Shown here: positions 1 to 6,627 of the stretch, one piece after another | Numbering within the stretch: position 1 is the first letter of the stretch | How the letters are laid out: every line of letters begins with the position of its first letter | NCBI GenBank assembly: GCA_902762305.1 | Contig: CACWNW010000001.1 | Location: 186,001 to 250,000 of the forward strand | Origin: Fibrobacter succinogenes | GTDB taxonomy: Bacteria > Fibrobacterota > Fibrobacteria > Fibrobacterales > Fibrobacteraceae | Length of the DNA stretch: 64,000 nt | Reading direction: 5' to 3' | The notes under the pieces: generated by a model | The model's input: only the letters and a program-made list of their open reading frames with translations | The model's database searches: none | What the model was told of the DNA's origin: nothing | Program-made: the position numbers and the translations under genes

Positions 1-772
1 GGCCAGCCTGCACGCGCGTCACCTTGCCGTCCTTGGCGATAAGGGCACCACGCTTGCCAATCTTCACCACGGCGACCTTTGCCTTCTGCGCAAGAACGTC
101 GAGAGCGGCTTCTTCCTTCACGCCCGCGTAGGCATAAGCCTCGTCCTCGTTCGCGATAATGATGTCGATCATACTCTCCGCAAAGAGTTCGTCGAACAGT
201 TTGCGGCAGGCCTCCACCACACCGAAGCTGCTGAAATCGAGCGCGGTTTCCACACCCAGACTGCGGGCCAATGTGAACGACTTCTTGAAGCAGTCCGCAT
301 TGAACGCGCGGTAGCCTTCCGCATACAAGAGGCCCACGCCGTCGTAGAGGGCAGGCACAAAGTCATCGCTACCAAGGAAGTCGGATGCCCCGAGGTATGT
401 CCACATGGAACGCTGAGCATCGGGTGTCACCGCAGAGAACACGCAACCCGTAGCGGCATCGCTCATCCCGAGCTTCGATTCCACGCCGTTACGTTCCAGG
501 TGCTCGCGGAAAATCTTCCCGAGTTCGTCGTCGCCGACCTTCGAGATAAACGCGGCCTTGCCGCCCAGGCGCGAAAGCCCGACCATCGTATTGCAGGTAG
601 AGCCGCCCGGCACGCGCAGCGGATTCTGGAGCGCCGCGAGGAACTTTTCCATCTGCGGCCAATCCACCATGTTCATACCGCCCTTCTGCACGCCCTGCGA
701 TTCAATCCATGCGTCATCCACATTCGCGAGAATATCAACGAGGGCTGCGCCCATACCTAAAACTTTCTTCAT
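1..772 (-). CDS. PfkB-family sugar/nucleoside kinase (3' end outside window)
   Basis: Reading leftward from the ATG at 770-772 there is an open frame to the window edge (257 codons), so the C-terminus is missing. It starts MKKVLGMGAALVDIL, has the PfkB N-terminal signature GGSTCNTMVGLSRLGG and the following FISKVGDDELG. This is the pattern of ribokinase/adenosine-kinase-like enzymes, which phosphorylate a sugar or nucleoside with ATP in the cytoplasm. The C-terminal DTxGAGD motif carrying the catalytic Asp lies outside the window and cannot be checked. Adenosine or another ribose-type substrate is a guess from overall resemblance; the family is secure, the substrate is not. Confidence 0.85.
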   Translation of the reverse strand, partial: MKKVLGMGAALVDILANVDDAWIESQGVQKGGMNMVDWPQMEKFLAALQNPLRVPGGSTCNTMVGLSRLGGKAAFISKVGDDELGKIFREHLERNGVESKLGMSDAATGCVFSAVTPDAQRSMWTYLGASDFLGSDDFVPALYDGVGLLYAEGYRAFNADCFKKSFTLARSLGVETALDFSSFGVVEACRKLFDELFAESMIDIIIANEDEAYAYAGVKEEAALDVLAQKAKVAVVKIGKRGALIAKDGKVTRVQAG

Positions 773-799
773 CAGACAACCTCCAAAAAATGATTTGAA

Positions 800-1741
800 T
801 TACAATCCGCCCCTGCGACGACGCAACCTTTCGCCCGCCTGCAACAGGAATTTACGTTCCGTATCCGTCAAGGAATTTATGCCGTCACGGCTAACCTTCT
901 TGAGAATTTCATCCATGCGCTTCTGCTCGTCCACGAAGAAGACTTCGCCTTCCAGCGGTTCATCCGGCTCGCGCGATTCCGTACTCGCACCAGTTTCTTC
1001 GTCCGCAGCCGAAACATCCTCAGCACGCTTTCCGCCAACGTGCAGGCGGAACTTCGGGCGGCGGGCTCGACGCACGCTACTTTCCACCTTGTCGGCAATG
1101 CCGCCCAGAGTGCGGCCAAAACCATGTTCATAAATCCACATGTACAGGAATCCGCCCACGACACCGCCCAAGTGCGCGAAGTGCGCAATGCCGTCGCTGG
1201 AATGCGCCATCAGCACATCAACGGCCACCATGAACCACATCGCATACTTGATGCGCATCGGGAAAAAGAAGAACATCAGGAGCATCCTGTTCGGGAAGAA
1301 CTTGTAATATGCGACGAATATCCCCATCAAGGCACCGGAGGCACCGATTATCGGGGCGCTAGTAAGCCCCATCAGGTACATCGCCAGGCTGAATACCGCC
1401 GCAAAAATCCCGCAGAACATGTACATCGCCGTAAAATGACGGCTTCCCATCATGTCGGCGACCTCGCTGCCGAACATCCAGAGCATCAGCATGTTGAAAA
1501 CGAAATGCCAGAAATCCACATGCACGAACATGTAGGTCACGAATCGCCAAGCCTGCTCCGGCGCAAAAGGCCAGAAGGCGCCCAGGTAGGCAATGTAGTC
1601 GCGGATATTTCCATCGCCCAGTCCGGGCAAATTTAAGTGCAAGCCGAGCAGTGTCCCGCCCACAAAAGCGAGCCCGAAAATGACGGCATTGACAATCAGC
1701 AAGACTCGCAGGACTTTAGGTAAGAATTGAAAAGGTCTCAT
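800..1741 (-). CDS. Rhomboid-family intramembrane serine protease
   Basis: 313 aa. The six-helix rhomboid core fills residues about 10-205, with a tail of about 108 residues rich in Arg, Asp and Glu. The catalytic pair is visible: Ser135 in GASGALMG (133-140) and His190 in the AHLGG motif. Helix 2 carries the usual HxxxN-type segment (HFVFNMLMLWMFG, 79-91). Rhomboids cleave transmembrane helices inside the membrane. The long charged cytoplasmic tail is larger than in minimal bacterial rhomboids and may be a docking or regulatory region (inference). It lies just downstream of coaD on the same strand, with a 47-bp gap. Confidence 0.93.
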   Translation of the reverse strand: MRPFQFLPKVLRVLLIVNAVIFGLAFVGGTLLGLHLNLPGLGDGNIRDYIAYLGAFWPFAPEQAWRFVTYMFVHVDFWHFVFNMLMLWMFGSEVADMMGSRHFTAMYMFCGIFAAVFSLAMYLMGLTSAPIIGASGALMGIFVAYYKFFPNRMLLMFFFFPMRIKYAMWFMVAVDVLMAHSSDGIAHFAHLGGVVGGFLYMWIYEHGFGRTLGGIADKVESSVRRARRPKFRLHVGGKRAEDVSAADEETGASTESREPDEPLEGEVFFVDEQKRMDEILKKVSRDGINSLTDTERKFLLQAGERLRRRRGGL

Positions 1742-1788
1742 ATAATTCCTAATTACTAGAGGATAAGGTCCAGAAAGGCATTCGTGTC

Positions 1789-2286
1789 CTATTTCTTTAC
1801 AATCATCGGCACAATGCTTTCCGGCACATACTTCGCGAGCAGCCCGAGGCCCTCTTCGTCACGCGCGATTCCCGACTTCAGGAGTTCGCGCACCACGGAA
1901 CTGCTCACCATCAAGTGCTCCGGCACGCTCGACAAGAACAAAGTCTCGCATTCCGGATACAGCAACCTGTTGTTCCACGCGACGGTCTGCTCGTAATCTA
2001 CATCGGCAGCACCGCGGATGCCACGCACCAGGAACTTCGCTCCGACACGCTTCATGAAGTCCACGGTAAGGCCGTCATAGCAGTCCACCTTCACGTTCGG
2101 AATCGATGCAACTGCCGCCCGCACCATTTCGATGCGCGCAGTCTCGTCAAAAAGATACTTCTTGGACGCGTTCACCGCCAACAGCACCCACAGTTCATCG
2201 AACAGGCTGGATGCCCGCCGGACTATATCCAGGTGGCCTACGGTAAACGGGTCGAACGACCCCGCGATCACGGCAATCTTCTGCAT
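1789..2286 (-). CDS. coaD: Phosphopantetheine adenylyltransferase
   Basis: 165 aa, the usual length for the family. It makes dephospho-CoA from 4'-phosphopantetheine and ATP, the fourth step of CoA synthesis, in the cytoplasm. The nucleotidyltransferase signature SFDPFTVGHLDIV (TxGH) is at residues 10-22, and the C-terminal ISSTxxR-type motif is present as MVSSSVVREL. coaX (pantothenate kinase type III) sits about 35 kb away in the same window. It lies about 85 bp after rsmD in the same direction, a pairing common in bacteria. Confidence 0.97.
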   Translation of the reverse strand: MQKIAVIAGSFDPFTVGHLDIVRRASSLFDELWVLLAVNASKKYLFDETARIEMVRAAVASIPNVKVDCYDGLTVDFMKRVGAKFLVRGIRGAADVDYEQTVAWNNRLLYPECETLFLSSVPEHLMVSSSVVRELLKSGIARDEEGLGLLAKYVPESIVPMIVKK

Positions 2287-2298
2287 GCCGTAAATATA

Positions 2299-2340
2299 GC
2301 TATTAGTTGTTGGTCATTAGTCATTGGTCATTGGCATCGG
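2299..2340. repeat. Degenerate heptamer repeat (TTGGTCATTAG type)
   Basis: Between coaD and rsmD lie about four imperfect 7-nt units of the type TTGGTCA/TTAGTCA. The same core recurs at about 54306-54341 after the sigma-factor gene. It is noncoding and low in complexity. Confidence 0.7.
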
Positions 2341-2371
2341 CCTTCAATCACAACGACTATTCAAGGAAGGC

Positions 2372-2920
2372 TCAGGCGCGATAAATAACGAGCGAGGATT
2401 CCCCGTAACGGCGAACCTGCACCAGTCCCGCTTCGGAAGCCTCTTTCACCCATGCGGGCAGATTGCGGCTCGGGGCCTCGAATACAGCGACGCCACCCGG
2501 ATTAAGCCATTCCCAATACTTGCGCAGGTCAGGGTATTCCATATCCTTGAAGGGAGGGTCCGCGTAAATCAGGTCGAACCCGCCTTCCGAGCAAAGGGAT
2601 TCCTTTTCCAGCGTCAGGGCGTTCTTTTCGAACAAAGTAAGTTGCTTTTCTAGGGAGAAAGCCTTGTACGCCTGCAAAACGAGACGGGCCTGCGCATGCG
2701 CCATCTCGACAGCGACTACGGTGGCCGCACCGCGACTTATGGCTTCGATTCCCATGATACCCGTACCCGCGAAAAGGTCGAGCACACGAAAACCTTCCAC
2801 ACCCTGCAAAATATTGAAGAGGGCCTCGCGCGTACGAGAGCCCGTAGGCCTGGTCTTGGAAGTATCAGGAGAGGGGACGTTGCGCCCCCGAAGCAAACCG
2901 CCGGTAATGCGAATAGGCAT
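2372..2920 (-). CDS. rsmD: 16S rRNA (guanine966-N2)-methyltransferase
   Basis: 182 aa, typical length. It starts MPIRITGGLLRGR with the diagnostic TRPTGSRTREALFNIL segment. The SAM-binding loop is VLDLFAGTGIMGIEA (about 45-59) and the N6/N2-methyltransferase catalytic motif is DPPF within LIYADPPFKD. It modifies G966 of 16S rRNA during 30S assembly. Its start lies one base from the stop of the upstream PilN-like gene, so the two are probably co-transcribed. Confidence 0.96.
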   Translation of the reverse strand: MPIRITGGLLRGRNVPSPDTSKTRPTGSRTREALFNILQGVEGFRVLDLFAGTGIMGIEAISRGAATVVAVEMAHAQARLVLQAYKAFSLEKQLTLFEKNALTLEKESLCSEGGFDLIYADPPFKDMEYPDLRKYWEWLNPGGVAVFEAPSRNLPAWVKEASEAGLVQVRRYGESSLVIYRA

Positions 2921-2921
2921 A

Positions 2922-3935
2922 TTACGGAGCGACGAACATCACCAATGTCATGACGGTATTCAAGTTCCTCTTCACGAGCTTGAGTTCCGCCTTCGTGACG
3001 CCAATGCGCACAGGAGATGCATCCAGGGCGGCCATCATGGACTGGAGTTCCGGGAAATCGGCCATAGTCGACACCTGATAGGTAAAGCGCTTGTACACGC
3101 CAAATTCTTCGATTGCGGGCTTGTCGAAACCGCTGATCGTTACCTTGTTCGCTGCAGCCAAAGTCTTGAACGCCTTGATTTCCTCGACGATATCCTTCGC
3201 ATTCACAAAGGTCGAAACCGCAGCCTTGTTCACGTTGTTCACGTTAAACAAGCCAAACGCGGTAATGTCGGTCGCCGGAGCGTTCTCGGGCAGGGGCGGC
3301 GTACGGAAATCCGAACTCACAGCCTTCACGCGTTCCAGGAAGGTTCGCTGAGAAGTGGGCTTGGCCGAAACGCCACGCACGTAGAAGTAGTTCGGGGACT
3401 GAAACACGCAGTCGGAGAAGCCGACATCGTCCGGAGTCGCCGTCGTGAGGAACGTAAAGAACTGGTTGATTGCAGCGCGCTGGTACGAAATCTTTTCCAT
3501 CGGGAGGAAGGAGTTGTAGTCTTCGCGCTTGGTGTTGAACAGCACCTGCGGCTTGACCTCGCCCACCACCTGGTCCACCGACAAGGCGTTGCGACGCTTG
3601 ATAGCTTCTTCGGCGGCAGCGGCCTGTGCTTCGAGCGAACCACCGGCAGAAGTCTGCTGTCCGTTACTCAGGGCCAAGGCACTGCGGCTCGGATCATCGG
3701 CACCAATGAGAGCAAGGTACTGGCTGGGCAGAATTCCCTGCAAGGGCTTCGGAACACCAAACGCGCTGATGATGCAGCTGAAGATTCCAAAGATAACGAG
3801 TATCGTAACAATAACAAGAAGAGTCTTCTTCTTGGAGGTATTGACCTGCGACGAAACGTCAGTAACTCGCACCGGCGTAACGACATCGGTAACGATAACG
3901 CGTTCAGCGGCCTCCATCAAATTCAATCGAATCAT
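2922..3935 (-). CDS. PilN-like single-pass membrane protein
   Basis: 337 aa from the ATG at 3933-3935. That start overlaps the stop of the upstream PilM-like gene as ATGA, which supports it over the ORF opening at 3980. Residues about 35-60 form one transmembrane helix after a short cytoplasmic N-terminus beginning MIRLNLMEAAERV. The rest is periplasmic, with a disordered Gln/Ala-rich stretch then an alpha/beta region. Order, coupling and the MIRxNLL-like start match PilN of the type IV pilus alignment complex, whose N-terminus binds PilM. Sequence similarity to classical PilN is weak, so this rests partly on context. No pilO, pilP or pilQ follows. Confidence 0.6.
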   Translation of the reverse strand: MIRLNLMEAAERVIVTDVVTPVRVTDVSSQVNTSKKKTLLVIVTILVIFGIFSCIISAFGVPKPLQGILPSQYLALIGADDPSRSALALSNGQQTSAGGSLEAQAAAAEEAIKRRNALSVDQVVGEVKPQVLFNTKREDYNSFLPMEKISYQRAAINQFFTFLTTATPDDVGFSDCVFQSPNYFYVRGVSAKPTSQRTFLERVKAVSSDFRTPPLPENAPATDITAFGLFNVNNVNKAAVSTFVNAKDIVEEIKAFKTLAAANKVTISGFDKPAIEEFGVYKRFTYQVSTMADFPELQSMMAALDASPVRIGVTKAELKLVKRNLNTVMTLVMFVAP

Positions 3936-4852
3936 ACACCCTCCATCACGCCAAGCGCAGTTCCGATAGCCCCAGCGCAATTAAGCACGGCGGCAGAATC
4001 GGCCTCGTCGACCGGCAGTCTGAGTTTGGAGAAAGAATCCATAAGCGCAATCTGGCAGCTATCGGCAAACTTTTCACGCAATTTCTGAACAAACAGGGGT
4101 TCCATGGCCATTTCGCCACAGAGGTGTACCTGCTTCACTTCCGGCACGGCGTTCTGTTCCTTCGCAAGCTTCATCTGTTCGACGATACCATCGGCAAGGA
4201 TAGAAGCAGCTTCTTCCATCGAGGCATTCACCAGGGAGAGCGTCGAGACGCAGCGCAAGGCATGCATGTTGTCCTTGCTGAGCCACAGCAGCGTAACGCC
4301 GAAGTAGTCGGCCTTGATGACGCATTCCAGTTCTTTCTTGACCCCTTCCGCGACGTCCATCAGGTTCATCAGCGACAGCACATCCACTTCCATCCCCTTC
4401 GGGACGAGGTTCTTGCTGCGGAAGCCCTTGCGCAGGGCATCGACCCATTCACGCCGGACCGCAATAAGCAGAACGGTCTGCCCGACGGAGGAATCGCCGC
4501 CCAGGATCTTGTAGTCGATGATATAGGAACCCTTGTCGCCATTGGTAATGAGTCCGAGGTACCACTGCACATAATCGTCGATATTCGCGACGGCTTCGGC
4601 CGGTACGAACACCTGGCGGACAATGGACCTGAAGGCGGGGACCGTCACGGAGATGGCCTCGATCTCTTCGAGATGACATTCGTCCATCCAGCCCTGGAGG
4701 ACCGTCTCGAACGTGTAGATGTCATCGATAGGGCTGGTTTCCGTCTGCAGCACGGCAGTCTTCAAGACGCGCTTTTCGGCACCGTCCAAAAGGGCGACCT
4801 TCAGGGAGACATCGCCAACCTCAATACCTAGGTACAATTTCGTATCACTCAT
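3932..4852 (-). CDS. PilM-like actin-fold ATPase
   Basis: 306 aa. It opens LYLGIEVGDVSLKVALLDG, an actin/FtsA-type phosphate-1 loop, and has a second nucleotide-binding stretch VKQVHLCGEMAMEP near 240 and the terminal AAVLNCAGAIGTALG typical of PilM/FtsA-type folds. PilM is the cytoplasmic ATPase-fold protein that binds the PilN N-terminus in type IV pilus and type II secretion machines. The downstream PilN-like gene overlaps it by four bases. ComEA lies upstream on the same strand, suggesting a DNA-uptake or pilus-linked locus (inference). Confidence 0.7.
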   Translation of the reverse strand: MSDTKLYLGIEVGDVSLKVALLDGAEKRVLKTAVLQTETSPIDDIYTFETVLQGWMDECHLEEIEAISVTVPAFRSIVRQVFVPAEAVANIDDYVQWYLGLITNGDKGSYIIDYKILGGDSSVGQTVLLIAVRREWVDALRKGFRSKNLVPKGMEVDVLSLMNLMDVAEGVKKELECVIKADYFGVTLLWLSKDNMHALRCVSTLSLVNASMEEAASILADGIVEQMKLAKEQNAVPEVKQVHLCGEMAMEPLFVQKLREKFADSCQIALMDSFSKLRLPVDEADSAAVLNCAGAIGTALGVMEGV

Positions 4853-4889
4853 ATACTCAACGACTTATGAAGATTTTGATAGTATAAAA

Positions 4890-5354
4890 CTAATCAAAAA
4901 TCACCCATTGTAACATGCCCTCCAATTTTTTCTTGCCAATTCCAGGCACTTTTTGCAGGCTCGCAGGCCCGGCAAAGGGTCCGTGCTGCTCCCGGAAGGC
5001 GATAATTTTCTCCGCAAGCTTGGGACCGACCCCCTTCAACGCGCAAAGTTCGTCCGCCGTCGCAGTATTGATATGCAAGGGAAAGCGGACCACGGCCTTC
5101 TTTTTCCGGGGCTTTTTGTCCTTCCTTTTCTGTAAATTTTCAGTTACACTTTCATCCGTCTCCATGGTCTCCGAAGTATCGCGGGCCACATATTCCAACT
5201 TGGACTGTAAAGGCGGCGATTCCACCCTCCTCGGGCGCTCCCCGATGTCCACGAAATCGACGGAAGGCAGCCCCCACGGCAGGAATCTCACCAGGATTCC
5301 CACCAAGAACAGGGCCAAGGCAACGTGAAGGACTTTTCGTTCAGCAGAGTTCAT
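4890..5354 (-). CDS. ComEA-like helix-hairpin-helix DNA-binding protein
   Basis: 154 aa. An N-terminal transmembrane anchor spans about residues 8-27. A charged Lys/Arg-rich linker (KRKDKKPRKKK) follows. A C-terminal double helix-hairpin-helix domain is marked by LHINTATADELCALKGVGPKLAEKI then VPGIGKKKLEGM. This is the ComEA layout: a membrane-tethered receptor that binds incoming double-stranded DNA during natural transformation. It is followed by the PilM/PilN-like pair. A general HhH DNA-binding role cannot be ruled out. Confidence 0.85.
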   Translation of the reverse strand: MNSAERKVLHVALALFLVGILVRFLPWGLPSVDFVDIGERPRRVESPPLQSKLEYVARDTSETMETDESVTENLQKRKDKKPRKKKAVVRFPLHINTATADELCALKGVGPKLAEKIIAFREQHGPFAGPASLQKVPGIGKKKLEGMLQWVIFD

Positions 5355-5455
5355 CGGGCCCCCTCACCTGGTTGAAGGAGAGGAAGACCGGATAAACGTA
5401 ACGAAAACGAAGTCCAGGGATTTGCGGGACATGCCCGCGCATGCGATCAATCATC

Positions 5456-6178
5456 TTATCCCCACTTGTTTTCAAGCGATTGTTTGTTGATGAGCGCTTC
5501 TACCGCGGCTGCATCGGAAGGGACATCCACCGACACCGACGGATAGCGGCTCATGACCATGCGTATCGGGCGTATGCCCATAATGCGCATCTGTTCCAGC
5601 GAACGTTCTTTTTCCACTGCGTTCTGCGGCAGAGCAGAAAATTCGTCCCGCGCCACACGGGAATACGCATATATTCCCTGGTGCTGGAACCATCGCGGAG
5701 CATCACTGAGCTCCACGTGGCGGGTAAAGTCTATGGCAAAGCCGTCTTTGACCAGGACTTTCACCACGGTCGCAAGTTCGGCATCCGAAGGGGCAAGGGG
5801 GCATGCGACACTCACCCAGCAGTCCGGGTGCGCCGCAAGCTCGTGTGCGACATCGACAAGCACATCGGGTTCCACCAGGGGCTCATCCCCCTGAAGGTTC
5901 ACCACAAGGTCGAGGTCCAAGGCCCGGGCGGCCTCGGCCACACGGTCAGACCCCGTATTCGCAGGGCCGGTGAGCAGGAACTCGAAACCCGCCCTAGACA
6001 CGACCTCGGCAATCTGTTCGCTGTCGGTCGCACACACGATGCGCTCAAAACATTCCGCAAGCCGGGCCCTTTCGAGAGTCCGGACAATCATTTCCTTACC
6101 GCATAACTTAAAAAGGGGCTTCCCAGGAAACCGAGAAGACCCCATACGTGCGGGTACTATGCAGTGTACTGCAGTCAT
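5456..6178 (-). CDS. kdsB: 3-deoxy-manno-octulosonate cytidylyltransferase
   Basis: 240 aa. CMP-Kdo synthetase activates Kdo with CTP for the inner core of lipopolysaccharide. The nucleotide-binding signature IVPARMGSSRFPGKPL is at residues 7-22, the metal-binding LVVNLQGDEPLVEP near 92-105, and the typical FFSRxxIPxxR region is represented by RWFQHQGIYAYSR. Length is close to the family norm (about 245-250). With lpxB at 58.3 kb it shows a Gram-negative outer membrane. Confidence 0.96.
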   Translation of the reverse strand: MTAVHCIVPARMGSSRFPGKPLFKLCGKEMIVRTLERARLAECFERIVCATDSEQIAEVVSRAGFEFLLTGPANTGSDRVAEAARALDLDLVVNLQGDEPLVEPDVLVDVAHELAAHPDCWVSVACPLAPSDAELATVVKVLVKDGFAIDFTRHVELSDAPRWFQHQGIYAYSRVARDEFSALPQNAVEKERSLEQMRIMGIRPIRMVMSRYPSVSVDVPSDAAAVEALINKQSLENKWG

Positions 6179-6217
6179 AAATTCAATAAGGCCGTTTTTG
6201 GCGTTTGTACGCGGGGA

Positions 6218-6505
6218 CTAGCCGCCGATGACCTTCGGAATGGCGAAGTGGTCGTTCTCCACTGCGGGCGCATTCGCGAAAGCCTGTTCCAGCGTGAATC
6301 CCTGCACCGGGACGTCTTCGCGCAAGATAGTCGCACCGTTCTCGACACCAGTCATCGGTTCGACGTTCGACAAGTCGAGCGACTTGAGTGCTTCCATGTG
6401 GTCAAGCATCTTGTCCAAGTGCCCCTTCACGGAATCGATATCGCCTTCCGCGACTTCGAGCCTCGAGAGCTTCGCCAATTTCAAAACTTCTTCACGTTCG
6501 AGCAT
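6218..6505 (-). CDS. gatC: Asp-tRNA(Asn)/Glu-tRNA(Gln) amidotransferase subunit C
   Basis: 95 aa, the usual size. The family pattern starts with VLKLAKLSRLEVAEGD, runs through DKMLDHMEALKSLDLSNVEPM and ends with REDVPVQGFTLEQAFANAP. GatC stabilises the GatA-GatB heterodimer that amidates mischarged tRNA. gatA and gatB are not adjacent, which is common. A glnS gene is also present at 20.5 kb, so charging of tRNA(Gln) does not depend on this complex and its essential use may be for Asn-tRNA (inference). Confidence 0.92.
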   Translation of the reverse strand: MLEREEVLKLAKLSRLEVAEGDIDSVKGHLDKMLDHMEALKSLDLSNVEPMTGVENGATILREDVPVQGFTLEQAFANAPAVENDHFAIPKVIGG

Positions 6506-6556
6506 AAAAACCTCGCTATTTACGGGAGATAATATAGCAAAATGTGCAATGAAGAG

Positions 6557-6627
6557 AGTGTAATGACAAATTACTCACCCCACATCCTCCATCATCCATT
6601 ATCAATCATCAATTATCCATTACCCCA
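6557..6627. repeat. Low-complexity ATCATCCATT-type repeat
   Basis: The gap between pcrA and gatC contains about six imperfect units of the type CATCATC/ATTATCA/ATTATCC, on one strand only. It resembles the heptamer arrays at 2.3 kb and 54.3 kb in style but has a different core. No coding or hairpin signal is visible. Confidence 0.55.
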
